In this document: positions 8,331 to 17,431 of the stretch, one piece after another
How positions within the stretch are numbered: the first letter of the stretch is position 1
Layout of the letters: every line of letters begins with the position of its first letter
Assembly: GCA_046349915.1 (NCBI GenBank)
Contig: JAXMBL010000006.1
Coordinates: forward strand, 186,001 to 250,000
From: CAIXSC01 sp046349915
Lineage (GTDB): Bacteria > Planctomycetota > Planctomycetia > Pirellulales > Pirellulaceae
Direction of reading: 5' to 3'
Length of the DNA: 64,000 nt
The notes under the pieces: model-generated
Seen by the model: the letters and a program-made list of their open reading frames with translations, nothing else
What the model was told of the DNA's origin: nothing
Database searches by the model: none
Program-made: the position numbers and the translations under genes

Positions 8331-9290
8331 ATGCACGCCGAGAGAAATTATCGACCGAGTGCAGGCTGGGGACCGTTGTTTTGTTGTTTGGGCACGATGG
8401 CGCTCACCGCCGCCGCCTTTGCCTGGACCTTATGGGGGAGCGCGGGTCGACCACCATTTGCAAGCATCAGCATGGTGATTGGCGAGGGCTTTCTCTTTTT
8501 GTTCGCAGTGATCGGGCTGTTTGGCCTGATGGCGATAGCCCCCAATGAGGCTCGCGTGCTGCTGTTGTTTGGAGAATACAAAGGAACAGCCCGCGAGTCG
8601 GGGTTCTTTTGGGTAAATCCCTTCTACACCAAGTGTCGCGTCTCGCTGCGAGTGCGTAATTTTGAGACAGGATCGACGACCACACCCGAGCGCAAGGATG
8701 CCGCGGGTCACGTGGTAGCCGAACGCAAAAGAACTCGTGGCGTCCCGTCCAAGGTTAACGATCAAGATGGAAATCCAATCGAGATTTCCGCCGTCGTCGT
8801 TTGGAAGGTTGTGAATACCGCCGAGGCGTTATTTGAGGTGGACGACTACGAGGACTTCGTGGCCGTGCAAAGCGAGGCGGCGCTGCGCAGTCTGGCGAGT
8901 CGTCATCCGTACGACAGCGAAGACCATCAGACTTCCTTGCGAGGCAGTACGCTGGAAGTCTCGGAGCAACTACGTAAAGACATTCAAGAGCGTTTGGAGA
9001 AGGCCGGGGTGGAAGTCATCGAAGCCCGCATCAGCCACTTGGCGTATGCCCCCGAGATCGCGGCAGCAATGCTGCAAAGACAGCAGGCACAAGCCATCGT
9101 TGCCGCCCGCACAAAGATCGTGGAAGGAGCCGTCGGGATGGTCCATATGGCCTTGGATCATCTGGCTCAGGACAAAGTCATTGAGTTAGACGAGGAGCGT
9201 AAAGCGGCCATGGTATCGAACCTGCTCGTCGTCTTATGCAGTGATCGTCATGCACAACCGGTCGTGAATGCTGGTTCCTTGTATCACTAG
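8331..9290 (+). CDS. SPFH/band-7 (stomatin/flotillin-like) membrane protein
   Basis: 319 aa. Two N-terminal membrane helices (about residues 15-34 and 43-66) precede a cytoplasmic or periplasmic SPFH domain (about 70-260) with the recognisable APNEARVLLLFGEYKGT entry, EISAVVVWKVVNTAEALFEVDDYEDFV and AALRSLASRHPYD. The later part IAAAMLQRQQAQAIVAARTKIVEGAV is the coiled, Ala-rich helix that drives oligomerisation. SPFH proteins form membrane microdomain scaffolds and often hold proteases. The start is preceded by GGGGAG at a 9-nt distance. The following small Arc-like gene starts 36 nt downstream, a pairing that is frequent in other phyla. Confidence 0.9.
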   Translation: MHAERNYRPSAGWGPLFCCLGTMALTAAAFAWTLWGSAGRPPFASISMVIGEGFLFLFAVIGLFGLMAIAPNEARVLLLFGEYKGTARESGFFWVNPFYTKCRVSLRVRNFETGSTTTPERKDAAGHVVAERKRTRGVPSKVNDQDGNPIEISAVVVWKVVNTAEALFEVDDYEDFVAVQSEAALRSLASRHPYDSEDHQTSLRGSTLEVSEQLRKDIQERLEKAGVEVIEARISHLAYAPEIAAAMLQRQQAQAIVAARTKIVEGAVGMVHMALDHLAQDKVIELDEERKAAMVSNLLVVLCSDRHAQPVVNAGSLYH

Positions 9291-9326
9291 AAACCACCCA
9301 CGCCAACGACCGGGCGAGTATTCACA

Positions 9327-9524
9327 GTGGCACGAGATTCTTTCTTATTGCGTATCGACCCCACGGTCCTGTCGGCAATCCGACAATGGTCTGAGGATGA
9401 ACTCCGTAGCGTAAACGCTCAGATCGAGTTCCTGCTGCGTCAAGCCTTGCGTGAGGCGGGACGTCTGCCACGGGCAACCGATTCCGCCAGCCCAACGGGC
9501 GAGGACCCATCGGGTCCGAGTTAG
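9327..9524 (+). CDS. Small Arc-family ribbon-helix-helix DNA-binding protein
   Basis: 65 aa with a GTG start. Residues 4-45 read SFLLRIDPTVLSAIRQW followed by a helix ending in FLLRQALREAGR. This is the beta-strand/helix/helix pattern of Arc/MetJ-type repressors, where the strand residues contact DNA. The last 20 residues are a disordered Pro/Ser tail. It sits directly behind the SPFH gene, and a perfect palindrome lies upstream of that gene, so it most likely autoregulates the pair. An antitoxin role is possible, but no toxin is adjacent. Confidence 0.75.
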   Translation: MARDSFLLRIDPTVLSAIRQWSEDELRSVNAQIEFLLRQALREAGRLPRATDSASPTGEDPSGPS

Positions 9525-9564
9525 AACGGCCAACATCGTGCATTGCCCCGGCGATAACCGTTGG

Positions 9565-9620
9565 TACGACGGACTTCCAGTCCGTCGCGCATCACCGTAC
9601 GACGGACTTCTAGTCCGTCG
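9565..9620. repeat. Family A palindromes, two copies
   Basis: Two direct 23-bp units with the core ACGGACTT-C/T-CAGTCCGT type (9565-9587 and 9598-9620; the second has TCT in the centre) lie 40 nt after the Arc-like gene and before the gene at 9794. They can form hairpins and may end the SPFH/Arc transcript. The rest of the 268-bp gap holds no gene; TATAGT at 9710-9715 is a possible -10 box without a convincing -35. Confidence 0.8.
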
Positions 9621-9793
9621 ATAGACAGCCGACGCCGACACCCCACACACAACTCCGCCCCTCACAAAGGCCATGCCAGGACGACTCTGTCCGCGTCCCG
9701 CAAATCGGCTATAGTTGGTGGGTCTAAACTCTTCGAAGCCGTCAGGTCCGTTCGGCTCTGATCGCTCATTGCGCACAATCCAGAGAGATTTCC

Positions 9794-12226
9794 ATGCCAC
9801 TCGACAAAGATTCGCAGAAGGTGCTCGACTCCATCAAGCTCACCGGCAAGCCCGCTCGGTTTGTGCTTGTGCAGCAAGGGTCGACCATCAACAACATGGA
9901 GATTTTTCGCAAGGGCACGGCCGAAGCCAAAAAAACTTCGGTGAAGAAGGGCGCCAATGGCGAAAAGTACACCGGCAATGTGGAAACGGGCGTGCTGAGT
10001 GGGCAAGGTCTGAATATCGTGTTCCAATTCGCCAAGGCGGATGGGTACGATGCAGTCCCCTGCCAAGCCAAGAAACTCAAGGAGTATCTGAAGGCCAACA
10101 TTGAAGGCAACGAGAAGTACGATCCCGAAGTCGTTCTTGTCGACCAGTTGGCTCAAGTCGACGAGAATGACGCCGATCAGCCGGGTCGTCCTGGGCCGTC
10201 GGTTTCGTCGCCGCCTCCAACCGTTGAGCAAACCTATTGGACTCAGGATCAATGGGTCAAAGCGTTGGTCGACATCAAGGCAGCTCCGGACGACGTCACG
10301 CGGCTGACGTTATTGAATGCCGCGCTCACTCGTTGCAACCTCGAAATGGAGCAACTGGGAACGAGTCCACTGCTACAGACCGATCCCGGGCGAGCGAAGG
10401 CGATCTACACCTTACTCAAGAATATTCAGACAAAGCTGACGCAGGCGCACGAGGGTTCTTCACCGCCACCGTCTCCCCGCCCTGACTCGCAGCCTAATCC
10501 GCAAGCTCCCAATCCAGTAGTGGGGCAGCAACAGCCGAATCGTCCGGTCCGTCCGGCGCCGCCAGTTCGCAATGCGGCACTAATGCAAAAAGCCACTCAA
10601 CGTACCACGGACCGCTCAGCGATTCTGGCCGACGCCAAGGCACGGGTCGACCGAGTTTGCGACGTCAAGAACGCATTCAAGTTGGACGACTTGAATCAGA
10701 TGATGACCGATGCCGAGACGGACGATTCGAGCGATTTTGGCAAGATACTCCCCCTGCTGCCGTTCGATGTGACCCAATCGGTCTGGGACGGTTCGATGCA
10801 CGCACAGATCTTGGAAAACTACACATTGGCCAAGAAGCTGGCGAACGAGTACATCGCGAACCACAAGGATCCTCGCGTTGGCAGCTTGCCGAAGCGAGTG
10901 AAGAAACGCCGCAGTTTGGCACAACAGCTCATCACTGACATCACTCAGGTGTTGGACGACATTCAAACCCGCAATGAAGGCGTGGTCGCGATGTGCAAGA
11001 GCTATCGCGAAATGTTGATGAAGCAAGGATTCGTCGCGCCCGAGGTCGTCAAGGAGTTGACTCGCTTGCGAGGCAATGCCTTGCTGTCGAACGAGACCAA
11101 AGAAATGATCGCCATGACGATCGATTTGGTGAAGACGGAATTGCCTAAGAAGGGCTATGAGGAACTCGCTCGCGCGAATCCCAATTCTCTGTTGGATCGA
11201 GTTGAGATTATGGAGGCGTTTGGCTGCTACAACATCGCCGCCGGCGGCACCTCCGGCGTCAAACTATTGAAAGACCAAGCCGGGAAGATCGAATTCGCGG
11301 TGAAAGAGGCCTCTCAGGACAGCAAGGCGGCACTCGACTTCCTCAACCTTCCTCCTGGCGCGTGCGCTATTCGCGAGGACATCTCCTCCGAGTTCTGCTC
11401 GAAGCTCGAGGAACTAACGGGAATCAAGCTTGGATTTCCCAAGTCGGAAGTAGCCACCATCAACGGCAAGACGGTGGCTGTCATCGAGGGCATTTCCGGA
11501 AAAATGGTCGACCCGGAAGAATTCTCATTCATTCGCGACAAGGTCAGTCAGTTCCCTTCCCGGATCAATCGCGCCAAACAAAGGGGATTGCCGCAAACGG
11601 AAATCGAAGCCCTGCAGAAGGAATTCGCCGACTTACAAGCCAAGCTGCTCGAAATGCAGCAGAACACCAACGACTTACCGGACCAGGTCAGCAAGAAGAG
11701 TCTGGAAAACGTGTTGCTCTCCACGGTGTTTACTTGCCAGTGGGACTGCAAATGGGGCAATATGATCATCGAAGGCACGGAAGCCCGTCCTATCGATGGC
11801 GGCACGGCCATACCCACCAAAGACTGCGTCAACAACTTCATCAATAATTGGCGAGGCGCATTCCCTCCCTCGATCGATTCGCTGGTGAAGTACCCAGAGG
11901 GTCACGCCCAGTTTGGCCAGTTCTTGCCACAAGCCAAGCAGCCGATGGATCCGCAAACGGTCGCCGCCATCTTGAACTTGAACGTCGATGATCTGATCCA
12001 GGCTGGCAAGGATCGTCGCGACGCCACGATTCGTTCGAATCCAGATTTGCAGGTGGATCCACCGCTGATGGAGGACTCTTGCTTCGACATCGTTCGTGCG
12101 TCAATTCAAGGCGCGCAAGCGATCCTGCGCAAGAACCCGCAGATTACGCTGGAGCAATTCAGCGGCGAGTATGCTCAGTGGTTCATGACCTGGGGAACTC
12201 AGTTCTGCGGACAGCCCGAGCAATAG
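9794..12226 (+). CDS. Effector-like protein: shared N-terminal domain plus PI4K-like kinase domain
   Basis: 810 aa, no signal peptide or membrane helix. Residues 1-118 are the domain shared with the proteins at 17432 and 26691-28187 (signature KPARFVLVQQGST then FRKG). A Pro-rich hinge, a helical bundle (150-218), a second long Pro-rich hinge (222-260) and helices follow. Residues about 476-750 look like a phosphatidylinositol-4-kinase type II-like fold: glycine loop GGTSGVKLLKD (484-494), Lys504 in FAVKE, catalytic segment WDCKWGNMI (Asp651, Asn656, spaced +5 as in PI4KII), metal-binding PIDGGTAIP (Asp668), and FLPQAKQP (710-717), close to the WLPQAK element after the DNG motif of PI4KII. 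The substrate may be a lipid or a protein. HipA-like or actin-fragmin-like kinases are the alternatives. The DUF1592 gene starts 23 nt after the stop. Confidence 0.65.
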   Translation: MPLDKDSQKVLDSIKLTGKPARFVLVQQGSTINNMEIFRKGTAEAKKTSVKKGANGEKYTGNVETGVLSGQGLNIVFQFAKADGYDAVPCQAKKLKEYLKANIEGNEKYDPEVVLVDQLAQVDENDADQPGRPGPSVSSPPPTVEQTYWTQDQWVKALVDIKAAPDDVTRLTLLNAALTRCNLEMEQLGTSPLLQTDPGRAKAIYTLLKNIQTKLTQAHEGSSPPPSPRPDSQPNPQAPNPVVGQQQPNRPVRPAPPVRNAALMQKATQRTTDRSAILADAKARVDRVCDVKNAFKLDDLNQMMTDAETDDSSDFGKILPLLPFDVTQSVWDGSMHAQILENYTLAKKLANEYIANHKDPRVGSLPKRVKKRRSLAQQLITDITQVLDDIQTRNEGVVAMCKSYREMLMKQGFVAPEVVKELTRLRGNALLSNETKEMIAMTIDLVKTELPKKGYEELARANPNSLLDRVEIMEAFGCYNIAAGGTSGVKLLKDQAGKIEFAVKEASQDSKAALDFLNLPPGACAIREDISSEFCSKLEELTGIKLGFPKSEVATINGKTVAVIEGISGKMVDPEEFSFIRDKVSQFPSRINRAKQRGLPQTEIEALQKEFADLQAKLLEMQQNTNDLPDQVSKKSLENVLLSTVFTCQWDCKWGNMIIEGTEARPIDGGTAIPTKDCVNNFINNWRGAFPPSIDSLVKYPEGHAQFGQFLPQAKQPMDPQTVAAILNLNVDDLIQAGKDRRDATIRSNPDLQVDPPLMEDSCFDIVRASIQGAQAILRKNPQITLEQFSGEYAQWFMTWGTQFCGQPEQ

Positions 12227-12249
12227 GTCGAGTTGATTGAGGTGGCCAG

Positions 12250-14391
12250 ATGAAACCGATTTCGTGTTTCTGTGCGGTCAGCTTAGGTCTGCTGAGTGTT
12301 CTATTGGCCGCTGTCGCAAGTCAAGCGATGGCGGCCGACTCCACTGCTGTCGATTCCACAGTTGCCGACTTTCTCCGCCACCACTGCGTTCGTTGCCATG
12401 GCCCTGACGCTCAAGAAGGTCAGGTGAGGGTCGATCCCCTGCTCCAGGAGAACGCGAAAGACGACAAACTCTGGGCGCGTATTGCTCAACAAATTCGCGC
12501 TGGCGCCATGCCGCCGGAAGACGAGGAGCAGCCGTCGGCAACCGAGAAAGTAGGACTACTCCAGACGCTCAACGCACGCCTCCGCCACTCGGAGCCCCGC
12601 CTGCCCAACGATGGCAATCTCGTGCCACACGAGTTGCTGTTCGGGAAGATCGACGCCCAGGCGGTAGGGGGACCTCCTCGAGTTTGGCGTCTCAATCCCG
12701 ATGGCTACTGGGGCTTCGTTCGCGATGTCCACCGCGGACGGGCCGATGGCGTCATACAGCCCTTTACGCTCAGTCCAACTCGCGGGATTCGCGACTTTTC
12801 CTGCCTGTACTCGATTGACGAATCAAGCACCGAGATTCTGTTGCGTAACGCCGAAGTGATCGTCGCGGCTCAGTCGGCCCATATAGTGAAGGATGGAAAA
12901 ATCCAAGCCAAGCACGATACGGTTGGCGAATTCGTGAAGCTCATGGACCCCAGCCTCCAACCGACTCGCCAACAACTGGAAAATGCGATTCAAATCCAAT
13001 TCCGCTTGGCGCTCGCCAGAAAAGCGGATGCAACCGAAGTTGAACGGTTGCTCCAGTTGTACGATCAGTGTGCCGTGGAAGGTGATTTACCAGCGGCCGC
13101 TCGCGTGATGTTGCAAGCCGTGCTGTTGCGAGCCGACGCCATGTATCGGCAGGAACTTGGCGAAACCGACAAGCACTCAAGTCAACAACGTCTTGCTCCC
13201 AGCGAAATTGCTCGCTGCATCAGCGTCGCGATCCTTGATCGCCGCGACTCGCTCCTCACGCAGGCAGCGGAGAAGGGAGAACTGTCGACCAAGGAACGAG
13301 TGGCCGTTCACATTCAGCGGCTCTGGACCGACTCCAAACGAGAACCCGCGGGCGTGTATCGTTTCTTTCGCGAGTACTTCGAGTACCACAAGGCGGTCGA
13401 TGTCTTCAAGGACAAACCGAAGACGTTTGTGCACGAGCCCCGAGTCATGGTCAGCGATACGGATCGGCTGGTAAAGCACATCGTGGCCAAGGATCGTGAT
13501 GTTTTCCGTCAGTTGCTCACCACGCGGCTTTCTTTCGTCAATTATCACACCAAGGAAAACAAACAGACTCGCCAACAAGAACCTGTCCCAGCCGTGACGC
13601 TCAACCCGCAAAACAATAAAGGCCAGACGGGGGTTGAGTCGGTTTACGGGATCGATGAATTCCCCATGGCACAGCCCACTGAGTTGCCCGCGGATCAACG
13701 CTTGGGGATTCTCATGCAGCCGAGTTGGCTGGCTGCATTCAGCACCAATTTCGACAATGACCCTGTCCGCCGAGGTCGTTGGATTCGCGAACGACTCCTG
13801 GGTGGCGTTGTCCCTGACTTACCGATCGGCGTTGTCGCTCAAGTGCCCGATGAGCCGCATCGCACGTTGCGCGACCGCTTGCAAGTCACGCGCGAAGGTC
13901 GTTGTTGGAAGTGCCATCAGCAAATGGACGACTTGGGTCTTCCCTTCGAGAACTTCGACCACTACGGTCGCTTCCGGACCGCGGAAGAGGTACTAGATGT
14001 CGCGGCCACGGAGAAAAACGTCGATAAGAAAGGCAATGCGCTCGGCCCCGTCCATACAACGACGACGCTGATCACCCAAGGCCTTGTCGCTCGCAGTGGA
14101 GACGCCTCGCTAGAGGGCCCCATCTCTAATCCGCGTGAGTTCATGCTGCGATTAGCTAACTCCGATCGCACTCGCCAAGTCTTCGTGCGACACGCGTTTC
14201 GTTACTTCCTCGGACGCAACGAGTCGCTGGCGGACGCTGCGAGCCTGCAAGCGGCCGACCGGGCATACGTCGAGTCCGATGGCAGCTTTCGAGCTTTAGT
14301 GACCGCGTTGTTCACGTCCGATTCCTTCTTGCTCCGCCGATCTTCCACCGATTCGCTCGCTTCCACCGCCGCCGAAGGTACGACAGAATGA
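12250..14391 (+). CDS. Planctomycete cytochrome-type protein, DUF1592/DUF1588/DUF1585
   Basis: 713 aa with a signal peptide (cleavage after SQAMA-AD). An N-terminal class I-like haem site CVRCHGPD (near residue 46) defines the planctomycete cytochrome domain. The central DUF1592 region leads to DUF1588, with PVRRGRWIRERLLGG and a second haem motif CWKCHQQMDDLGLPFENFD (near 551), and the C-terminal DUF1585 with RNESLADAASLQ. These multidomain periplasmic proteins are expanded in planctomycetes and are nearly always encoded with a DUF1552 protein, as here (4-bp ATGA overlap). A role in periplasmic electron transfer or in polysaccharide oxidation has been suggested, but none is established. SD GAGGTGG lies just upstream. 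Confidence 0.9.
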   Translation: MKPISCFCAVSLGLLSVLLAAVASQAMAADSTAVDSTVADFLRHHCVRCHGPDAQEGQVRVDPLLQENAKDDKLWARIAQQIRAGAMPPEDEEQPSATEKVGLLQTLNARLRHSEPRLPNDGNLVPHELLFGKIDAQAVGGPPRVWRLNPDGYWGFVRDVHRGRADGVIQPFTLSPTRGIRDFSCLYSIDESSTEILLRNAEVIVAAQSAHIVKDGKIQAKHDTVGEFVKLMDPSLQPTRQQLENAIQIQFRLALARKADATEVERLLQLYDQCAVEGDLPAAARVMLQAVLLRADAMYRQELGETDKHSSQQRLAPSEIARCISVAILDRRDSLLTQAAEKGELSTKERVAVHIQRLWTDSKREPAGVYRFFREYFEYHKAVDVFKDKPKTFVHEPRVMVSDTDRLVKHIVAKDRDVFRQLLTTRLSFVNYHTKENKQTRQQEPVPAVTLNPQNNKGQTGVESVYGIDEFPMAQPTELPADQRLGILMQPSWLAAFSTNFDNDPVRRGRWIRERLLGGVVPDLPIGVVAQVPDEPHRTLRDRLQVTREGRCWKCHQQMDDLGLPFENFDHYGRFRTAEEVLDVAATEKNVDKKGNALGPVHTTTTLITQGLVARSGDASLEGPISNPREFMLRLANSDRTRQVFVRHAFRYFLGRNESLADAASLQAADRAYVESDGSFRALVTALFTSDSFLLRRSSTDSLASTAAEGTTE

Positions 14392-15758
14392 GACCCCATC
14401 GTCGCACGCTCTTGCAGTTGGCCGGTTATGGTTCCAGCGCGGCCCTCCTTTCACCCATCCTGTCGCAACTAGAGACACAAGCGGCGGGAACAGCCGAGGC
14501 TTCCTTGCCCCGACGAATCGTATTCGTGGTGCAGAGCAACGGCATGAATCCCAACCATCTGCGACCGGAAGGAGTGTCGCCGCCCAAGGATGGCCGAGCG
14601 ACGAACGATACGCTAGAAGAACTGTCACTGGTCGACCGCAAACTTCATCCCGCCATCGCGGGCCTCGAGCCATTTCAGCAGCGTCTGACTCTCATCCAAG
14701 GCTTGTCGGGCAAGATCGCACTCAGCGACCACAGCGCGAATCACGGCGCTTTGGGCTGCTATCCCGCGAACAAAGGTCCGATGGCGCAGACGATCGATTC
14801 TGCGTTGAGCGACGTGTTGCCGGGCGTTTTCAAACACGTCGCGTTGGGGCTTTCGGGGCGAGCCGATGGGGCGATGAACTACGACATTTCCGCATCGGGC
14901 CCAGGGAAGGCCATCCCCATCGTGTGCTCGCCCGCATTGGCGTTTTCCTCGCTGTTCGGCAGCGTTTCGGAGGGAGCGGGCCGAAAAGCCTTCAACCACA
15001 AAACGAACTTGCTCGACTTCATGGCCGCCGACGTCAGGCGAGTGCAGAACGGTTTGGCAGGAGAAGAGCGAGCGAAGTTCGAGCAGTATGCGGCAGCGTT
15101 TGAATCATTGCACGCCCGACAGCAGGAGCTGCTGCGTAAAGCCGCGGACTTGAAGAAGCATATGCCTCACTTGGGCGAACGAGCCAACTCGAGCACGTCG
15201 ACCATCGTGCTCGAGGCTCAGTTCGAGATCGCCGCCGCGGCGCTCATCGCCGGACTCACCAATGTCGTCACACTTGCATCGGGCGGCGGCGGGCAGAGTT
15301 TCGGCAAGTTCCCCGAGCTCAACATGCCCGATCTACACGGCATGGGACACGGCGCGGCCTTTGGTCGAGCCAGTTCGGAGGACTGCTTCGTGGAACTGCG
15401 ACAATTCCACGTCAAGCTGATCGCACGGCTCGCGGAACAGTTAGCCGCCGTCAAGGAAGGGGATGGCTCCATGCTGGATCGAACACTGATTGTGTATCTG
15501 AGCGACTCCGGCGAGAGCCATCACCCCAATCTGCAAGAATGGCCCGTGATCTTGTTAGGCGATTTAGGGGGCAAACTGAATTCTGGCGGCCGCTTCCTGC
15601 AATTCCCGCGCTACGGCGGGCCTCGGCACAAAACCATGGCCAACTTGTACTGCACACTCCTACATGCCGCGGGCCGACCGCGCGATCAATTCGGCGTTGC
15701 CGACCCCGGCCTGAAGGACGGCGATCAAACTGGCCCCTTGCCCGAGCTGCTATCGTAA
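14388..15758 (+). CDS. DUF1552 exported protein
   Basis: 456 aa. The N-terminus MRPHRRTLLQLAGYGSSAA carries a twin-arginine-type signal (RRTLLQL), implying folded export by Tat. The body has the DUF1552 features: RRIVFVVQSNGMNPNHL, a DYDISASGP-like segment and, near the end, LIVYLSDSGESHHP, reminiscent of the alkaline phosphatase/sulfatase superfamily (related DUF1501 proteins share this plan). It is translationally coupled to the DUF1592 protein by overlap ATGA; the two products probably work together in the periplasm. The biochemical role is unknown. Confidence 0.9.
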   Translation: MRPHRRTLLQLAGYGSSAALLSPILSQLETQAAGTAEASLPRRIVFVVQSNGMNPNHLRPEGVSPPKDGRATNDTLEELSLVDRKLHPAIAGLEPFQQRLTLIQGLSGKIALSDHSANHGALGCYPANKGPMAQTIDSALSDVLPGVFKHVALGLSGRADGAMNYDISASGPGKAIPIVCSPALAFSSLFGSVSEGAGRKAFNHKTNLLDFMAADVRRVQNGLAGEERAKFEQYAAAFESLHARQQELLRKAADLKKHMPHLGERANSSTSTIVLEAQFEIAAAALIAGLTNVVTLASGGGGQSFGKFPELNMPDLHGMGHGAAFGRASSEDCFVELRQFHVKLIARLAEQLAAVKEGDGSMLDRTLIVYLSDSGESHHPNLQEWPVILLGDLGGKLNSGGRFLQFPRYGGPRHKTMANLYCTLLHAAGRPRDQFGVADPGLKDGDQTGPLPELLS

Positions 15759-15828
15759 ACGCACTCGGATTTACCCTTGATTCAACCACAATACCTGGGT
15801 CGCTCTGCCAGTCTTGCAGGAAACCAAC

Positions 15829-17379
15829 ATGTCCACCGTCTCGATCTTTAATGATGTCGTCGGCCCCGTGATGCGAGGTCCCTCCAGTTCCCACTGCGCA
15901 GCGGCGTTGCGAATCGGGCGACTCGCCCGCGCATTGATGGACAACGACATCGCCGAGGTGCTCGTCGAATTCGATCGGTCCGGCTCGTTGCCCACCACGC
16001 ACGACAGTCAGGGAAGCGACATGGGCTTGTTTGGCGGTTTGCTCGGCTGGGACGCCGACGACGAACGCCTGCCCGACTCCGCGCAGGCATTGGATAAGGC
16101 GGGAATCCAACTGCGTATCGAGACCGTCGATGTCGGCGATCCCCATCCCAACACTTATCGCCTGACTCTGAAGAATGATCGCGAACAACACTCGCTGATC
16201 GCCATTTCAACCGGCGGCGGCATGATGGAAGTCATTTCGATCGACGGCGTGCCGCTGCACATGGACGGCGGATATCACGAGACGCTTGTCTGGCTTCCCC
16301 AGGATGTCGACCTACGTTGCGAGGGCGCCGAGGAAATCCTGCGACACAACCTATCAGACTCGACACTGTGGCAAGTCAAGGCGAATCGTTTCGTCGTGAT
16401 CGAAGGAGTGTCGCCGCGTTTACTCAAGCGCCTGCCCCCCGTGCTTCCCGTCCCTTCGCGCAAGCAGATCGCGGTGCCATTTACGAGCGCCTCGGACATG
16501 CTGGCCTACGATGGCTCGCGTCAAACGCCTCTCTGGCAACTTGCCGTCGAGTACGAATGCGCACGGGGCAATTTCACCTCCGACGAAGTACTCGACAAGA
16601 TGATCGAGATCGTTCGCATCCTCAGGAAGTCGATCCAAGGGGGACTGGCTGGAACGGATTACGAAGATCGAGTCTTAGGCTACCAGAGCGGTAAGTTTCT
16701 GGAGGCGATGAACCAGCGACGCCTGCTCGATGGCGGCGCCCTGAATCGCATCGTGCTGTATGTGACCGCGATGATGGAAGTCAAGAGCAGCATGGGAGTC
16801 ATCGTGGCCGCTCCCACCGCGGGCGCCTGTGCGGCATTGCCGGGCGCGGTGATCGCGATGGGCGAGTCGCTGGAGATGGACGAGACGGAAATGGCTCAAG
16901 CGATGCTCGCCGCGGGCCTGATCGGCGTCTTCATTGCCACTCGTTGGACATTTGCCGCCGAAGTGGGAGGATGCCAGGCGGAGGGTGGTTCAGCGGCCTG
17001 CATGGCGGCCGCGGCACTCGTGACACTCGCGGGCGGAACTCGCGACCAAGCAGTCGCCGCGTCGTCGCTGGCGTTCCAAAGCATGCTGGGGCTGATCTGC
17101 GATCCCATCGCCAATCGAGTGGAGGCGCCTTGCCTGGGCAAGAATGTCATGGCGGCCGCCAACGCCCTCTGCTGCGCCAACATGGCGCTCGCGGGATTCG
17201 ATCCCCTGATCCCGCTGGACGAAGTCATCGACGCCGCGAAGAGCGTGTCGGAGAAAATGCCGCGCGAACATCGCTGCACGTCGCTCGGCGGATTGGCAAT
17301 CACGCCCACCTCGCTAGCCATCGAGAATCGCTTGGCGGTTCTCAAGTCAAAAAGCTGCGGCGCATGCGGCTGTCATTGA
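15829..17379 (+). CDS. sdaA: L-serine dehydratase, iron-sulfur type, single chain
   Basis: 516 aa from the ATG preceded by AGGAAA. It deaminates L-serine to pyruvate and ammonia in the cytoplasm using an oxygen-labile [4Fe-4S] cluster. The N-terminal beta domain starts SIFNDVVGPVMRGPSSSHC with the conserved GPSSSH, and includes an ACT-like/ASB part with HMDGGYHETL. The alpha domain begins near residue 285 with SSMGVIVAAPTAGACAALPG. Candidate cluster cysteines are in AGACAALPG, LICDPIANRVEAPC and the first Cys of EVGGC. The C-terminal tail CGACGCH is Cys-rich; in the E. coli type enzyme a C-terminal Cys occupies the active site, which may apply here. It separates two genes of the unusual effector-like set and has no obvious link with them. 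Confidence 0.92.
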   Translation: MSTVSIFNDVVGPVMRGPSSSHCAAALRIGRLARALMDNDIAEVLVEFDRSGSLPTTHDSQGSDMGLFGGLLGWDADDERLPDSAQALDKAGIQLRIETVDVGDPHPNTYRLTLKNDREQHSLIAISTGGGMMEVISIDGVPLHMDGGYHETLVWLPQDVDLRCEGAEEILRHNLSDSTLWQVKANRFVVIEGVSPRLLKRLPPVLPVPSRKQIAVPFTSASDMLAYDGSRQTPLWQLAVEYECARGNFTSDEVLDKMIEIVRILRKSIQGGLAGTDYEDRVLGYQSGKFLEAMNQRRLLDGGALNRIVLYVTAMMEVKSSMGVIVAAPTAGACAALPGAVIAMGESLEMDETEMAQAMLAAGLIGVFIATRWTFAAEVGGCQAEGGSAACMAAAALVTLAGGTRDQAVAASSLAFQSMLGLICDPIANRVEAPCLGKNVMAAANALCCANMALAGFDPLIPLDEVIDAAKSVSEKMPREHRCTSLGGLAITPTSLAIENRLAVLKSKSCGACGCH

Positions 17380-17431
17380 GTGCGACGTTTTTCGAGAAGG
17401 TTGTACCGCACAAACAAGGAGTTCAGGCCGG

